NCBI GenBank assembly: GCA_023410885.1
Contig: JAEYPI010000198.1
Coordinates: 1-26,000 of the forward strand
Direction of reading: 5' to 3'
Source: Bacillota bacterium
GTDB lineage: Bacteria > Bacillota > Clostridia > DSM-8532
Length of the DNA stretch: 26,000 nucleotides
The translations under genes and the position numbers were made by a program. The notes beneath the pieces are model-generated. The model saw only the letters and a list, made by a program, of their open reading frames with translations, had not been told where the DNA came from and did no database searches. Positions 1 through 7,772 of the stretch are shown here, in pieces. The stretch's first letter is position 1, and each line of letters starts with the position of its first letter.

Positions 1-1
1 G

Positions 2-1396
2 ATTATGGGAGCCCTGTTCTTCTTCTCTCAGCAAGATGTTCCAGTCATTGCCGAAAACACCCCATCGCCTTCAGATGAGCCCGCTTCAAGCCCAACTCCC
101 TTAGTAACCACACCCGATGCAATAATAATAGCAGAATCAAAAGCCAATTATGAAAAAGGACTGGCCCTTTTTGAGGTTGGCAAATATAGTGAGGCCGAAC
201 CCTATTTTAAAGCAGTTATCAAGGATGATAATGAAAACTATGCTCAGGCACAGAAAAAGCTCCAGCAAGGCATGGAGGCCATCATCGAAAACACTTGTAA
301 TGATGGGCGGGCGCTTCTGGATAAAACCTTCTATCTAAAGGCCGAGCGTCTTGCGGATGAAACCTTAATGCACTATCCGGAAAGCTTGGAGCTTAGAAAG
401 CTCAAGGAAGAAGCCCTTGGCATGGCTACAACGCTTGTAAAATACGAAGGGCCCGTCTACCATGTCTTTTTCCATAGCCTCATTGTCTATCCTGAGCTCT
501 GTTTTACAGGGGATAGCATGGAGCAGGGCTACAACTACTGGATGACGACTGTTTATGAATTTAAGCTAATGCTGGAAGAAATGCATAACAGAGGGTATAC
601 CCTCATTGATCTTCGGGATATGTTCTCTACTGACGATTCAGGAAAGGTTGTCAAGAATGACATTTTTCTTCCTGAAGGTAAGAAACCGTTGATTATCTCT
701 GTTGATGACGTCAGCTATTATAAGTACATGGAAAAGGACGGCTTTGCCGACAAGCTAGTATTGGATGATGAAGGCAATGTGGCCACATTGGTCAAGACAC
801 CTGAGGGAGAAGAGATCGTCACCCGTGATGGTGATGTGGTACCCATCCTGGACGATTTCGTCAAGACAAACCCTGACTTTTCCTATAAGGGAGCCAAGGG
901 TGTCCTTGCACTTACAGGCTATGAAGGTATTTTAGGCTATAACACCCTTCACAACAATCCCGATTGGCAAAAGGAGCAGGCCCTTGTTCAGCCCATAGTG
1001 GATAGACTGAAGGCCACTGGCTGGGGTTTTGCCAACCACAGCTTCACCCATAGGCGAACCTATTCGGAACGTACCATTACGCTGGATTATCTCAAGTATG
1101 ACATGGAACGCTGGCTCAATGAGGTTGGCAGCATTCTTGGCCCCACCAATCTTTACATATCCCCCTTCGGGGCTACCTTCAAAAAGGATGATCCCCGTCA
1201 TCGCTACATCGTATCCAAAGGGTTCAATGTTTATTGCGGCGTGGGTGCCAGAGCTTTTTATGAATTCTATGGGGACAATGTCTTTATGGAGAGGATCAAC
1301 CTGGACGGCTACAAGATGTTCCACAGTCCTCAGGTTCTAAAAGAGCTGTTTGACGTTGAAAAGGTCTACGACCCGGTCCGGCCACCCATGAAATAA
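2..1396 (+). CDS. Exported polysaccharide deacetylase-like protein with TPR-like N-terminal part (5'-partial)
   Basis: The reading frame is open to the left edge, so the true start probably lies outside; the first visible residues (I-M-G-A-L-F-F-F) look like the end of a membrane anchor or signal peptide, followed by a Pro/Ser/Thr-rich linker. Counting from the ATG at 5, residues ~45-140 are helical and resemble TPR units (NYEKGLALFEVGKYSEAEPYF). The remainder resembles a NodB-type carbohydrate esterase: Asp234-Asp235 in an I-S-V-D-D strand (motif 1) and H345-S-F-T-H349 (motif 2, metal-binding His pair). An SPFGA segment may be motif 3. Such enzymes remove N- or O-acetyl groups from cell-wall glycans outside the cell. 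A long insertion separates motifs 1 and 2, so the substrate cannot be named. A terminator follows at 1443. Confidence 0.75.
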   Translation: MMGALFFFSQQDVPVIAENTPSPSDEPASSPTPLVTTPDAIIIAESKANYEKGLALFEVGKYSEAEPYFKAVIKDDNENYAQAQKKLQQGMEAIIENTCNDGRALLDKTFYLKAERLADETLMHYPESLELRKLKEEALGMATTLVKYEGPVYHVFFHSLIVYPELCFTGDSMEQGYNYWMTTVYEFKLMLEEMHNRGYTLIDLRDMFSTDDSGKVVKNDIFLPEGKKPLIISVDDVSYYKYMEKDGFADKLVLDDEGNVATLVKTPEGEEIVTRDGDVVPILDDFVKTNPDFSYKGAKGVLALTGYEGILGYNTLHNNPDWQKEQALVQPIVDRLKATGWGFANHSFTHRRTYSERTITLDYLKYDMERWLNEVGSILGPTNLYISPFGATFKKDDPRHRYIVSKGFNVYCGVGARAFYEFYGDNVFMERINLDGYKMFHSPQVLKELFDVEKVYDPVRPPMK

Positions 1397-1442
1397 TGGA
1401 CCTTGGTTAAAGATGCAGGCAGAAAATAACCCCTAAACAACT

Positions 1443-1473
1443 AAAGAGCTGTCCCACTGGATAGCTCTTTTTA
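1443..1473 (+). terminator. Rho-independent terminator after the deacetylase-like gene
   Basis: An 8-bp stem AAAGAGCT (1443-1450) / AGCTCTTT (1463-1470) has a 12-nt loop and runs into a T tract on the plus strand. It also lies just beyond the 3' end of rnpB on the other strand, so it may serve both transcripts. Confidence 0.8.
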
Positions 1474-1504
1474 TATGCGGGGCATTCCATTAAATTTGAA
1501 TAAA

Positions 1505-1880
1505 GATACGAGCAGACCTGTAAGCCGGGTTCTGTCTTGAATGATCATCTATCTACGCCTTGTATTACTACAAGCCTTCAGCCACCTCTAAGAAACAGGC
1601 GGGCCGCCTTAACGTTCCTTATCACGGTGTTGCTCCAGGTGGGGTTTACATTGCACCCTCCGTCGCCGTGGGGTCGGTGAGCTCTTACCTCGCCTTTCCA
1701 TCCTTACTCATAATACTTGCCATGCAAGTATTAAAAGCGGTTTATTTCTGTTGCACTTTCCTTAAAGTCGCCTTCACCGGGCGTTACCCGGCACCCTTGC
1801 CCTATGGAGCCCGGACTTTCCTCGTGCGCGGCCTTTCAGCACTGCGCCCGCGACCATCCAGCCTACTCGTTATCTGTATC
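1505..1880 (-). ncRNA. rnpB: RNase P RNA, bacterial class A
   Basis: This is the catalytic RNA of RNase P, which cuts the 5' leader from pre-tRNAs. Read on the minus strand it has the universal core: GAGGAAAGTCCGGGCTCC near 1815-1832, an AGGGCAAGGGTGCCGGGTAACGCC-like P10-P12 entry, GGAAAGTGCAACAGAAA, and the 3' signature GACAGAACCCGGCTTACAG near 1518-1536. The ends pair as helix P1: ACGAG.. near 1870 with CTCGT near 1508, extended by AGAT/ATCT across a bulged A. The core arrangement is of the ancestral A type rather than the Bacillus B type, as is usual in Clostridia. Ends are placed from the P1 pairing and the promoter spacing, so each is uncertain by a few bases. A long open frame over this gene on the plus strand is an artefact. 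Confidence 0.95.
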
Positions 1881-1885
1881 ATGTC

Positions 1886-1915
1886 ATTTTACACCACATA
1901 TTATACCCAAGTCAA
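1886..1915 (-). promoter_or_regulatory. Promoter of rnpB
   Basis: On the minus strand TTGACT (1910-1915) is followed after 18 bp by TAAAAT (1886-1891). The predicted transcription start, about 7 nt downstream, coincides with the 5' end of RNase P RNA. A TATAAT lies inside the spacer but has no -35 at the right distance. Confidence 0.65.
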
Positions 1916-1931
1916 ATGGCAGATAAAGGTT

Positions 1932-2405
1932 CTACTCTACACAAACTAACGGGCGAAGCTTTTCGAGGGTTTTTGAGCCTATTCCCTTGATGTTGTCCAA
2001 CTCTTCAACGCTCTTGAAAGGGCCGTTCTTGGTCCGATAATCGATGATGGCTCTAGCTTTGACCTCTCCAATGAAGGGCAAGGTCATAAGCTCCTCCATA
2101 CTCGCTTTATTGATATTGACCTTAGTGGATTGGCTTGTATTTGCCAAAGGTGTTGCCGTAGCTTCTGCTGTGCTACTAGCCTCACTAGCTTGGGGTAATA
2201 CTTGAGGCTGGGATGTATTGCCGGCTTCCCGTGCAGGAGTTATCATGGGTGTCGATGAACCATGATCGGAGAAATCAGTCCAGGACTGCCTGATAGCCGG
2301 TAATTGAGACAGGACAATAAGTGCAACCACCAATAAGAGTAACAATGGTGCAATAATAAATTCCCAGGCGATCTTATAGGATTTCCCTCTGATATTTATC
2401 TCCAT
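1932..2405 (-). CDS. comEA: ComEA-like helix-hairpin-helix DNA-binding protein, membrane anchored
   Basis: 157 aa with start at ATG 2405, which has AGTAGG/AGGA just upstream; an in-frame upstream ATG at 2483 lacks a good ribosome site. Residues ~13-34 form one transmembrane segment, followed by a Ser/Thr/Ala/Gln-rich linker and a C-terminal double helix-hairpin-helix domain (~92-157) with the hallmarks VNINKAS, LPFIGEVKARAII and IKGIGSKTLEKL. ComEA proteins bind incoming double-stranded DNA at the outer face of the membrane during transformation. This one is shorter than Bacillus ComEA and appears to lack the SLBB domain between membrane helix and HhH. No other competence gene (comEC) is adjacent, so a role in DNA uptake is inferred from the family only. 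Confidence 0.88.
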   Translation of the reverse strand: MEINIRGKSYKIAWEFIIAPLLLLLVVALIVLSQLPAIRQSWTDFSDHGSSTPMITPAREAGNTSQPQVLPQASEASSTAEATATPLANTSQSTKVNINKASMEELMTLPFIGEVKARAIIDYRTKNGPFKSVEELDNIKGIGSKTLEKLRPLVCVE

Positions 2406-2559
2406 ACCTACTCTAGATCCTACTTCTTTTTTGAAAGTCCTTTTTTGTAAAATTAACCCCAGTTGCATCCTATTTATTTCCATTATCCCATAATATTTCT
2501 ATCAGTCAATGAGATTTCTACAACATTGAGGTAATTTTTAGTCTCTTCGTGGTTTATCC

Positions 2560-2588
2560 TTGAGTTAATGTGTCTACTCCTCTATAAT
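2560..2588 (+). promoter_or_regulatory. Promoter of the D,D-carboxypeptidase gene
   Basis: TTGAGT (2560-2565), a 17-bp spacer and a perfect TATAAT (2583-2588) lie 62 bp upstream of the start codon, a good housekeeping-sigma match in the divergent spacer between comEA and dacF. Confidence 0.7.
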
Positions 2589-2650
2589 GTTATTAAGTGC
2601 TATCTAAAAAGCCGTAAAAAGCCCACTAATCGGTTCAGGAGTGATTCTTT

Positions 2651-4003
2651 TTGAAAAAAAAGTTTATTTTCATATATGCCCTCATATTTTTGATAACAGC
2701 CCTTGGTTTATCCAATCCGTCATTCGCTGCCACAATGCCTAATATAACCGCGGGTGCCTATATTCTGATGGATATGGAAACCGGACAGGTTCTGGCTGAA
2801 AAAAATGCGGATCAACGCTGGTCGCCCGCGAGCACGACCAAGATCATGACCGCTCTGGTAGCCATTGAGAAAGCCAGCCTGGAAGATGAGATGACGGCAT
2901 CGGACCATGCCATTAACAGCGTGGGATACGATTATGTTACTGCGGGCATCAAGGTGGGGGAAACCCTTAAATTTGAAGATCTTCTTAACTTGATGATGAT
3001 TACCTCAGCCAATGAGGCCAGTAATATCATTGCTGAAAACGTGTCTGAAGACGGTACCATGCGCGGCTTTTTAAGTCTGATGAATAATAAGGCTCAAGAG
3101 CTCGGCTTAACCGGAACCCATTTTAACAACTCCAATGGAACCGAGGATGAAAACCATTATTCTACGGCACGGGATCTTGGCAATTTAGCTCGAGTAGCCA
3201 TGACGAACGATATCTTCAGAGAGGTGGTCGGAAAAACAGAGCTGACTTATCCGGACACCAATCTGCGTAAGCATAATGAATGGAAGACCGGCCACTTAAC
3301 TTATACTAATCTGCTTCTTAATACAAATTCGAGATATTATAGCAAGGTAACAGGAATTAAAACCGGCTATACCGACCTGGCAGGAAGGTGCCTGGTTTCC
3401 TCAGCCATTAACCCCGATGGTTTAGAATTAGTTGCAGTTGTTTTGGGAGCCAAAAACGAGACCATTTTCCCCGAATCCCAAAGTCTTTTAGAATATGGCT
3501 TTAAGAATTTCAGCATGCAGGAGCTGGTGCCTAAAGGCAAGTACATTGATCGTTTTGAAGTCGCTGATGCAGTTGATGCAAAGAAGGTAGAGATTATTAC
3601 AAACAGCGACATTCGCCGGGTTCTGCCTGTGGATAAGGCTGAGCTTGAAAAAGATCTGAAGGTTGTAAAGACGTTTTTCGAGCCCTTTATGGCCCCTATA
3701 ACACAGGGTCAGGTCGTCGGAAAAATGGAGTATTTTTATAAGGATAAGGCCATAGGCTCAGTTGATCTTGTGGCTAAAGAGGCCATTGAGAAAACGACTC
3801 TTGCCATCCTTCGCGATAAATACAAGGAAATTGTAAGTGACGAGCGTTTTATTTTTGGTGTAAAGGCTGCAGTCGGCCTCATCATAGTCATTGTCGTCCT
3901 GAGCTATATTCTCCGCATCATTAAGCGAAGAAATAACAGAAAAAAACGCTACAACTACTCCTCCGCCAGAAAAAACAATTATCGTTATAAGAACTACCGT
4001 TAA
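2651..4003 (+). CDS. dacF: D-alanyl-D-alanine carboxypeptidase (peptidase S11, DacF/PBP5 type)
   Basis: This penicillin-binding protein removes the terminal D-Ala from peptidoglycan pentapeptides outside the membrane. It is 450 aa with a TTG start chosen because AGGAGTG lies 7 nt upstream. A signal peptide spans about 1-27 (cleavage near SFA-A). The three S11 active-site motifs are present: S61-T-T-K64 (Ser nucleophile, Lys base), S119-A-N121 and K237-T-G239. A PBP5-like C-terminal beta domain follows at ~270-375. Unlike classical PBP5, which ends in an amphipathic helix, this protein ends with a true hydrophobic segment at ~404-422 and a very basic tail rich in Arg, Lys, Asn and Tyr. It has its own promoter and terminator and so is probably monocistronic. 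Which D,D-carboxypeptidase paralogue it is cannot be told. Confidence 0.93.
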   Translation: MKKKFIFIYALIFLITALGLSNPSFAATMPNITAGAYILMDMETGQVLAEKNADQRWSPASTTKIMTALVAIEKASLEDEMTASDHAINSVGYDYVTAGIKVGETLKFEDLLNLMMITSANEASNIIAENVSEDGTMRGFLSLMNNKAQELGLTGTHFNNSNGTEDENHYSTARDLGNLARVAMTNDIFREVVGKTELTYPDTNLRKHNEWKTGHLTYTNLLLNTNSRYYSKVTGIKTGYTDLAGRCLVSSAINPDGLELVAVVLGAKNETIFPESQSLLEYGFKNFSMQELVPKGKYIDRFEVADAVDAKKVEIITNSDIRRVLPVDKAELEKDLKVVKTFFEPFMAPITQGQVVGKMEYFYKDKAIGSVDLVAKEAIEKTTLAILRDKYKEIVSDERFIFGVKAAVGLIIVIVVLSYILRIIKRRNNRKKRYNYSSARKNNYRYKNYR

Positions 4004-4024
4004 AAGGTGAAAGAGCCGTACATC

Positions 4025-4060
4025 AAAAGGGTTTTGGAAAATATCCAAAACCCTTTATTT
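4025..4060. terminator. Bidirectional terminator between dacF and rnj
   Basis: A 13-bp perfect stem, AAAGGGTTTTGGA (4026-4038) with its complement at 4044-4056, has a 5-nt loop. It lies between convergent genes; the stem ends in A/T tracts on both sides, giving T-rich 3' ends for both transcripts. Confidence 0.8.
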
Positions 4061-4096
4061 CTACCAAGTATGACGCTGACCCTGTTCATCTTGGAA

Positions 4097-5791
4097 TTAA
4101 GCCTGGGAATATTCATCCTGGGGCTGAACCTCAACAATGATGGGGATAATCATGGGCCTTCTCATGGTCCGTCGATACAAGAAGGTACTGAGCTCATCCT
4201 TGATGGCGTTCTTTATGGCTGACCAATTGCCGCCTTTTTTACTGACACATTTAATCAAGGCTTCCCTAGCAATACTCCGGACTTCCTCAATGAGTTTTTC
4301 AGATTCCTTTACATAGACAAAGCCACGGGACATGATTTCAAGATTGGCCACAAAGGACCCTTTGGAGTCAATAGTGGCGACAACGATAATCAGTCCATCC
4401 TCGGATAGTATTTTCCGGTCCCTTAAAACCACATCTCCCACATCACCAACACCAAGACCGTCTACCAATATGCTGCCCGACTGGACATTACCGTTAACCT
4501 TAGCCGATTTACTGGTCAGCTCCAACACCTTGCCATTCTCCATGAGAAAAATATCCTTTTCCTCCATACCCAAACTCATAGCCAGTTTGGCATGTTTTTT
4601 GAGCATTCTGTATTCCCCGTGGACAGGCATAAAGAATTTCGGATTGATAAGACGGTGCAAAAGCTTTAGCTCTTCCTGCTTGGCATGGCCTGACACATGG
4701 ATATCAGCCAGTGTGTCGTAGATGACATCCGCGCCTTTTTTAAATAAATCATTAATGACACGGTAAACAAATTTCTCATTGCCGGGAATGGGGCTTGCTG
4801 AAATAATAACCAAGTCCCCCTCCATAATTTCAACCTTTTTATGGGTCGATGCTGCTATACGGGCCAGGGCCGACATGGGTTCCCCCTGACTCCCCGTCGT
4901 AATAATAACAACCTGATTGGGATTAAGCTTTTTTATCCTGTCTATGTCAATGACCGTATCCTCCGGGAAGGACAAATAACCCAGTTTTGTGGCAGTATTG
5001 GCCACATTTAGCATGCTGCGCCCAACAAGAGCTACTTTTCTCCCGTATTTGACAGCGGAATTAATAATCTGTTGAATACGATGGATATTGGATGCAAAGC
5101 TGGCCACGATAATGCGGCCCTGAGCACCACGAAAAACATTATCAAAGGTCTCTCCCACTGTTCTTTCCGACATGGTATAACCGGGACGTTCCACATTGGT
5201 GCTGTCCGACATTAGGAGCAGCACGCCCTTCTTTCCCAGCTCTGCAATGCGAAGAAGATCAATAGGCGCACCTTCTATTGGTGTTTGGTCAATTTTAAAA
5301 TCCCCGGTATGGAAGACCATGCCCACAGGAGTATCGATGGCCATTGCTACGGCATCTGCAATACTGTGGGTTGATCGAATGAACTCAATTTTAAATGGAC
5401 CCAGTTGTATGGTCTGACCTGCTTTAACCTTGCGCAGATCAGCCTTGTCGGTCATTTCATATTCCGAGAGCTTGTTTTCTATAAGGCCAAGGGTAAGCTC
5501 TGTGCCGTATACCGGAACATTAACCTTTCTTAACACATAGGGCAAGGCACCGATATGGTCTTCATGACCATGGGTGACCAGGATACCATGCACCTTCTCT
5601 ATATTGCGTTCCAGATAAGTGACATCGGGAATAACTAAATCTATACCGAGCATTTCATCCTCAGGAAAGGCAAGACCACAGTCCACCACAATGATATTCT
5701 CCCCATATTCGAAAAGGGTCATATTCTTCCCAATCTCTTCCAACCCGCCAAGGGGAATGACTTTTAACTTGTTTCTTTTCTTTGCTGCCAC
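4097..5791 (-). CDS. rnj: Ribonuclease J
   Basis: RNase J is a metallo-beta-lactamase/beta-CASP nuclease with 5'-3' exonuclease and endonuclease activity that matures rRNA and degrades mRNA in Gram-positive bacteria. The 564-aa length is usual. The N-terminal beta-lactamase core contains the zinc motif H74-G-H-E-D-H79; an STHSIADAVA segment and a HTGDFKID strand supply further ligands. The beta-CASP region contains GRSMLN and TTGSQGEP, and the post-CASP motif VSGHAKQEE and MPVHGEYRML follow. The C-terminal domain ends with VEVQPQDEYSQA. GGAGG lies 9 nt before the ATG. It stands alone, with an unusually long, apparently structured leader (see 5855-6107) that might control it. Confidence 0.95.
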   Translation of the reverse strand: MAAKKRNKLKVIPLGGLEEIGKNMTLFEYGENIIVVDCGLAFPEDEMLGIDLVIPDVTYLERNIEKVHGILVTHGHEDHIGALPYVLRKVNVPVYGTELTLGLIENKLSEYEMTDKADLRKVKAGQTIQLGPFKIEFIRSTHSIADAVAMAIDTPVGMVFHTGDFKIDQTPIEGAPIDLLRIAELGKKGVLLLMSDSTNVERPGYTMSERTVGETFDNVFRGAQGRIIVASFASNIHRIQQIINSAVKYGRKVALVGRSMLNVANTATKLGYLSFPEDTVIDIDRIKKLNPNQVVIITTGSQGEPMSALARIAASTHKKVEIMEGDLVIISASPIPGNEKFVYRVINDLFKKGADVIYDTLADIHVSGHAKQEELKLLHRLINPKFFMPVHGEYRMLKKHAKLAMSLGMEEKDIFLMENGKVLELTSKSAKVNGNVQSGSILVDGLGVGDVGDVVLRDRKILSEDGLIIVVATIDSKGSFVANLEIMSRGFVYVKESEKLIEEVRSIAREALIKCVSKKGGNWSAIKNAIKDELSTFLYRRTMRRPMIIPIIVEVQPQDEYSQA

Positions 5792-5854
5792 GTTTTCTAA
5801 CCTCCAAAATTATTATTCGATGCCTTCTTCTTACGTAGGCTTTTATATTTAGAC

Positions 5855-6107
5855 AGACAGGGAATACAGCATGATAGACAATCGCACCGCTCAATAAAGC
5901 CCGGTGAGTCCATGCTATCCATTCCCTTATAAAGTGGTTCCGGAATACAGTCTGTTGGCTACTGCTCCGGATTTATCCCGTTAACCCCGCACCCTACTCA
6001 TTTGCCCATCGGTATGGGACATCCTTACAGTGATGCGCGCTACCATCCCCTTAAAAGGACGACCTGACCGAAGGGGCATAAGGTACAAGGAAAACGGTCA
6101 TGTTATA
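5855..6107 (-). ncRNA. Candidate structured RNA with H-type pseudoknot, upstream of rnj (family not identified)
   Basis: This gene-free stretch holds far more pairing than expected. In minus-strand order: a pseudoknot, TGACCG (6095-6100) with CGGTCA (6065-6070) interleaved with CCCCTT (6071-6076) and AAGGGG (6047-6052), the two stems directly abutting; a hairpin CCCAT/ATGGG with a 4-nt loop (6005-6018); a two-step hairpin CCGGA+CAGT / ACTG+TCCGG (5940-5970) with a 9-nt loop; and a long hairpin at 5860-5926 with GGGAAT/ATTCCC, AGCATG/CATGCT, GAC/GTC and CACCG/CGGTG steps. CTGTATTCC occurs twice. It ends 65 bp before the RNase J start, so it may be a long 5' leader or a separate RNA. The minus strand is favoured by that context, but no convincing promoter or terminator was found and the pairing works on either strand. 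It lacks the features of 6S, tmRNA, SRP RNA and T-box leaders; a raiA-type Clostridia RNA is one possibility I cannot confirm. Confidence 0.55.
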
Positions 6108-6261
6108 TAAAGTCTGAGAGGTGATTCATCCTATACAAAACTAAGAAAAACTTCTCAGAAACCTTCAATTTTATAGCAAGAGTATTTTATAAAGACAGGA
6201 TTCAACGGTGGTAACGTACTCCCAGGCCTTATGCGTACTCATTGGACAAACTTTCAAACGA

Positions 6262-6301
6262 GCTATGATTATTTTGACCATTCAAGTATAATAATCATAG
6301 C
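6262..6301. repeat. Perfect 12-bp inverted repeat upstream of cca
   Basis: GCTATGATTATT (6262-6273) and its exact complement (6290-6301) are separated by 16 bp. Neither side is followed by a T tract, so it is not a usual terminator. A weak promoter-like pair, TTGGAC (6242-6247) and TATGAT (6264-6269) at 16 bp spacing, overlaps the left arm, so an operator is possible. Confidence 0.4.
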
Positions 6302-6366
6302 ACCACTCTCTTTATACCATAAATTGTATCCCGTTACTATATAAAATCTTTTTGGAGCTTTTACTT

Positions 6367-7599
6367 ATGCTGTTTATTCTTCCCAGAAATATCAGCTCTA
6401 TTATTTCCATTATGAATAAAAGTGGTTTTTCTGCCCACTTAGTCGGCGGTTGCGTGCGTGATATGCTTACCCAAAAAGTCCCCAAGGATTGGGATATCAC
6501 TACCAATGCCACACCTGATGCGGTTAAAGCACTTTTTAAAACAACCTATGACACAGGCTTGAAGCATGGTACAGTAACTGTCTCTTATGACGGTACCCTG
6601 GTAGAAGTCACCACCTGGCGCAGAGAAGCTCACTATTCTGATCATCGTAGGCCGGATCATGTGGATTTTACAGAATCCCTATCCGAAGATTTGGCCCGTA
6701 GAGATTTTACCATGAACGCCATGGCCTATCATCCAAAAGAGGGACTGGTTGACCCCTTTGGCGGCTTGGATGATATTCATAAGAAAATAATCCGTAGCGT
6801 AGGCGACCCTGTCAAACGCTTTTCAGAGGACGCACTCCGAATGCTCCGCGCTGTGCGTTTCTCTGCTCAATTGGCCTTTGACATTGAGAATAAAACCTTC
6901 GCTGCTATTCAAAGACTTTCTAGAGACCTTGCCTATGTTAGTATGGAACGAATTCAGGCGGAAGTCAATAAAATCTTAGAATCTCCTGCACCTGAAAGGT
7001 TTTTTCTTCTTTGGCAAACCGGGCTTAATCAAATTATTTTCCCCGGGTTAACAACCTTATCTCAAAGCTGGAAAGACAATGCCGCACACCTTGCCAATCA
7101 TTCTGACGCAAGGGTGCTTCTCTTAACCCTGTTATTTTATACCTGCTTTGAAGGTGATGCCCCAATTAAGGCGCGTATGCTTCTCAATCGTCTTAAATAT
7201 GATGGCGCAACAATCCGTGGCGTTACCCGGCATATTCAGGGCCTTGAGGAGTTTGGAACCTATACAAGACGGAACATCAGAAAGCTCGTTTCCGAATTGG
7301 GCGAGAACACAGCAAGAAATGCCTTGCAGCTGCTGTCCTTATTGAGTTTAATAAATATTCCTGCCAAGGATTATCATGCAGACCATTGTTCAAGCCTTAA
7401 CACGGACTTCATCCCCCTTAAGCTTGCTGTCTCAGGCCTTGACCTTCAAAAAGCCGGGTTATGCCTGGCCAAAGACACTGGAACCTTGCTTTCCACCCTA
7501 GCCCTGTGCCTCTATGAAAAGCCAGAGCTTAATGATACCGATACTTTGATGCAGTTAGCAAAGGTCGCAATAAAATTACCCCTTCATACTAATAGTTAA
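6367..7599 (+). CDS. cca: CCA-adding enzyme (tRNA nucleotidyltransferase)
   Basis: A class II nucleotidyltransferase that builds or repairs the 3' CCA end of tRNAs from CTP and ATP without a template. The start is set at ATG 6367, with GGAG 9 nt upstream; an in-frame TTG at 6352 overlaps that ribosome site and is rejected. The 410-aa protein has the G27-G28..R31-D32 motif and the catalytic D41-W-D43 that binds two metal ions, then RRDFTMNAMAY and a DPFGGLDDI segment, RFSEDALRMLRAVRF and the helical neck/body. Length and order fit Gram-positive Cca enzymes that add both C and A, although the adding specificity cannot be proved from sequence alone. It appears monocistronic. The palindrome at 6262-6301 lies in its leader. 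Confidence 0.94.
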   Translation: MLFILPRNISSIISIMNKSGFSAHLVGGCVRDMLTQKVPKDWDITTNATPDAVKALFKTTYDTGLKHGTVTVSYDGTLVEVTTWRREAHYSDHRRPDHVDFTESLSEDLARRDFTMNAMAYHPKEGLVDPFGGLDDIHKKIIRSVGDPVKRFSEDALRMLRAVRFSAQLAFDIENKTFAAIQRLSRDLAYVSMERIQAEVNKILESPAPERFFLLWQTGLNQIIFPGLTTLSQSWKDNAAHLANHSDARVLLLTLLFYTCFEGDAPIKARMLLNRLKYDGATIRGVTRHIQGLEEFGTYTRRNIRKLVSELGENTARNALQLLSLLSLINIPAKDYHADHCSSLNTDFIPLKLAVSGLDLQKAGLCLAKDTGTLLSTLALCLYEKPELNDTDTLMQLAKVAIKLPLHTNS

Positions 7600-7685
7600 T
7601 TGAGCTTTAAAGGATAACGGGTATATATCACGTTTTCTAAAAGATTTCTACGTGAATATTAGAGTAAGACCATCGTGATCAAATT

Positions 7686-7736
7686 ACCAAAAAGAGGCTG
7701 GTCCCAGAAATGATTGCTCATTTTTGAGTCAGCCTC
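7686..7736 (-). terminator. Terminator of fba
   Basis: GAGGCTG (7694-7700) pairs with CAGCCTC (7730-7736); inside the loop CTCA/TGAG forms a second stem. On the minus strand the outer stem is followed by TTTTTGG, so it terminates the aldolase transcript rather than cca. Confidence 0.75.
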
Positions 7737-7772
7737 CTAAATGATCTAGGGTTTACAAAACTTTGGAAATGC

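Noticed and set aside
1560..1949. 129-codon open frame on the plus strand
   Set aside because: It lies across the RNase P RNA gene on the opposite strand; its codons simply mirror conserved RNA positions and no ribosome site precedes it.
5855..6107. 6S RNA, tmRNA or SRP RNA for the structured element
   Set aside because: It is not a single long bulged hairpin, has no tRNA-like ends, and lacks the SRP GGAAGCAG/AGCA core.
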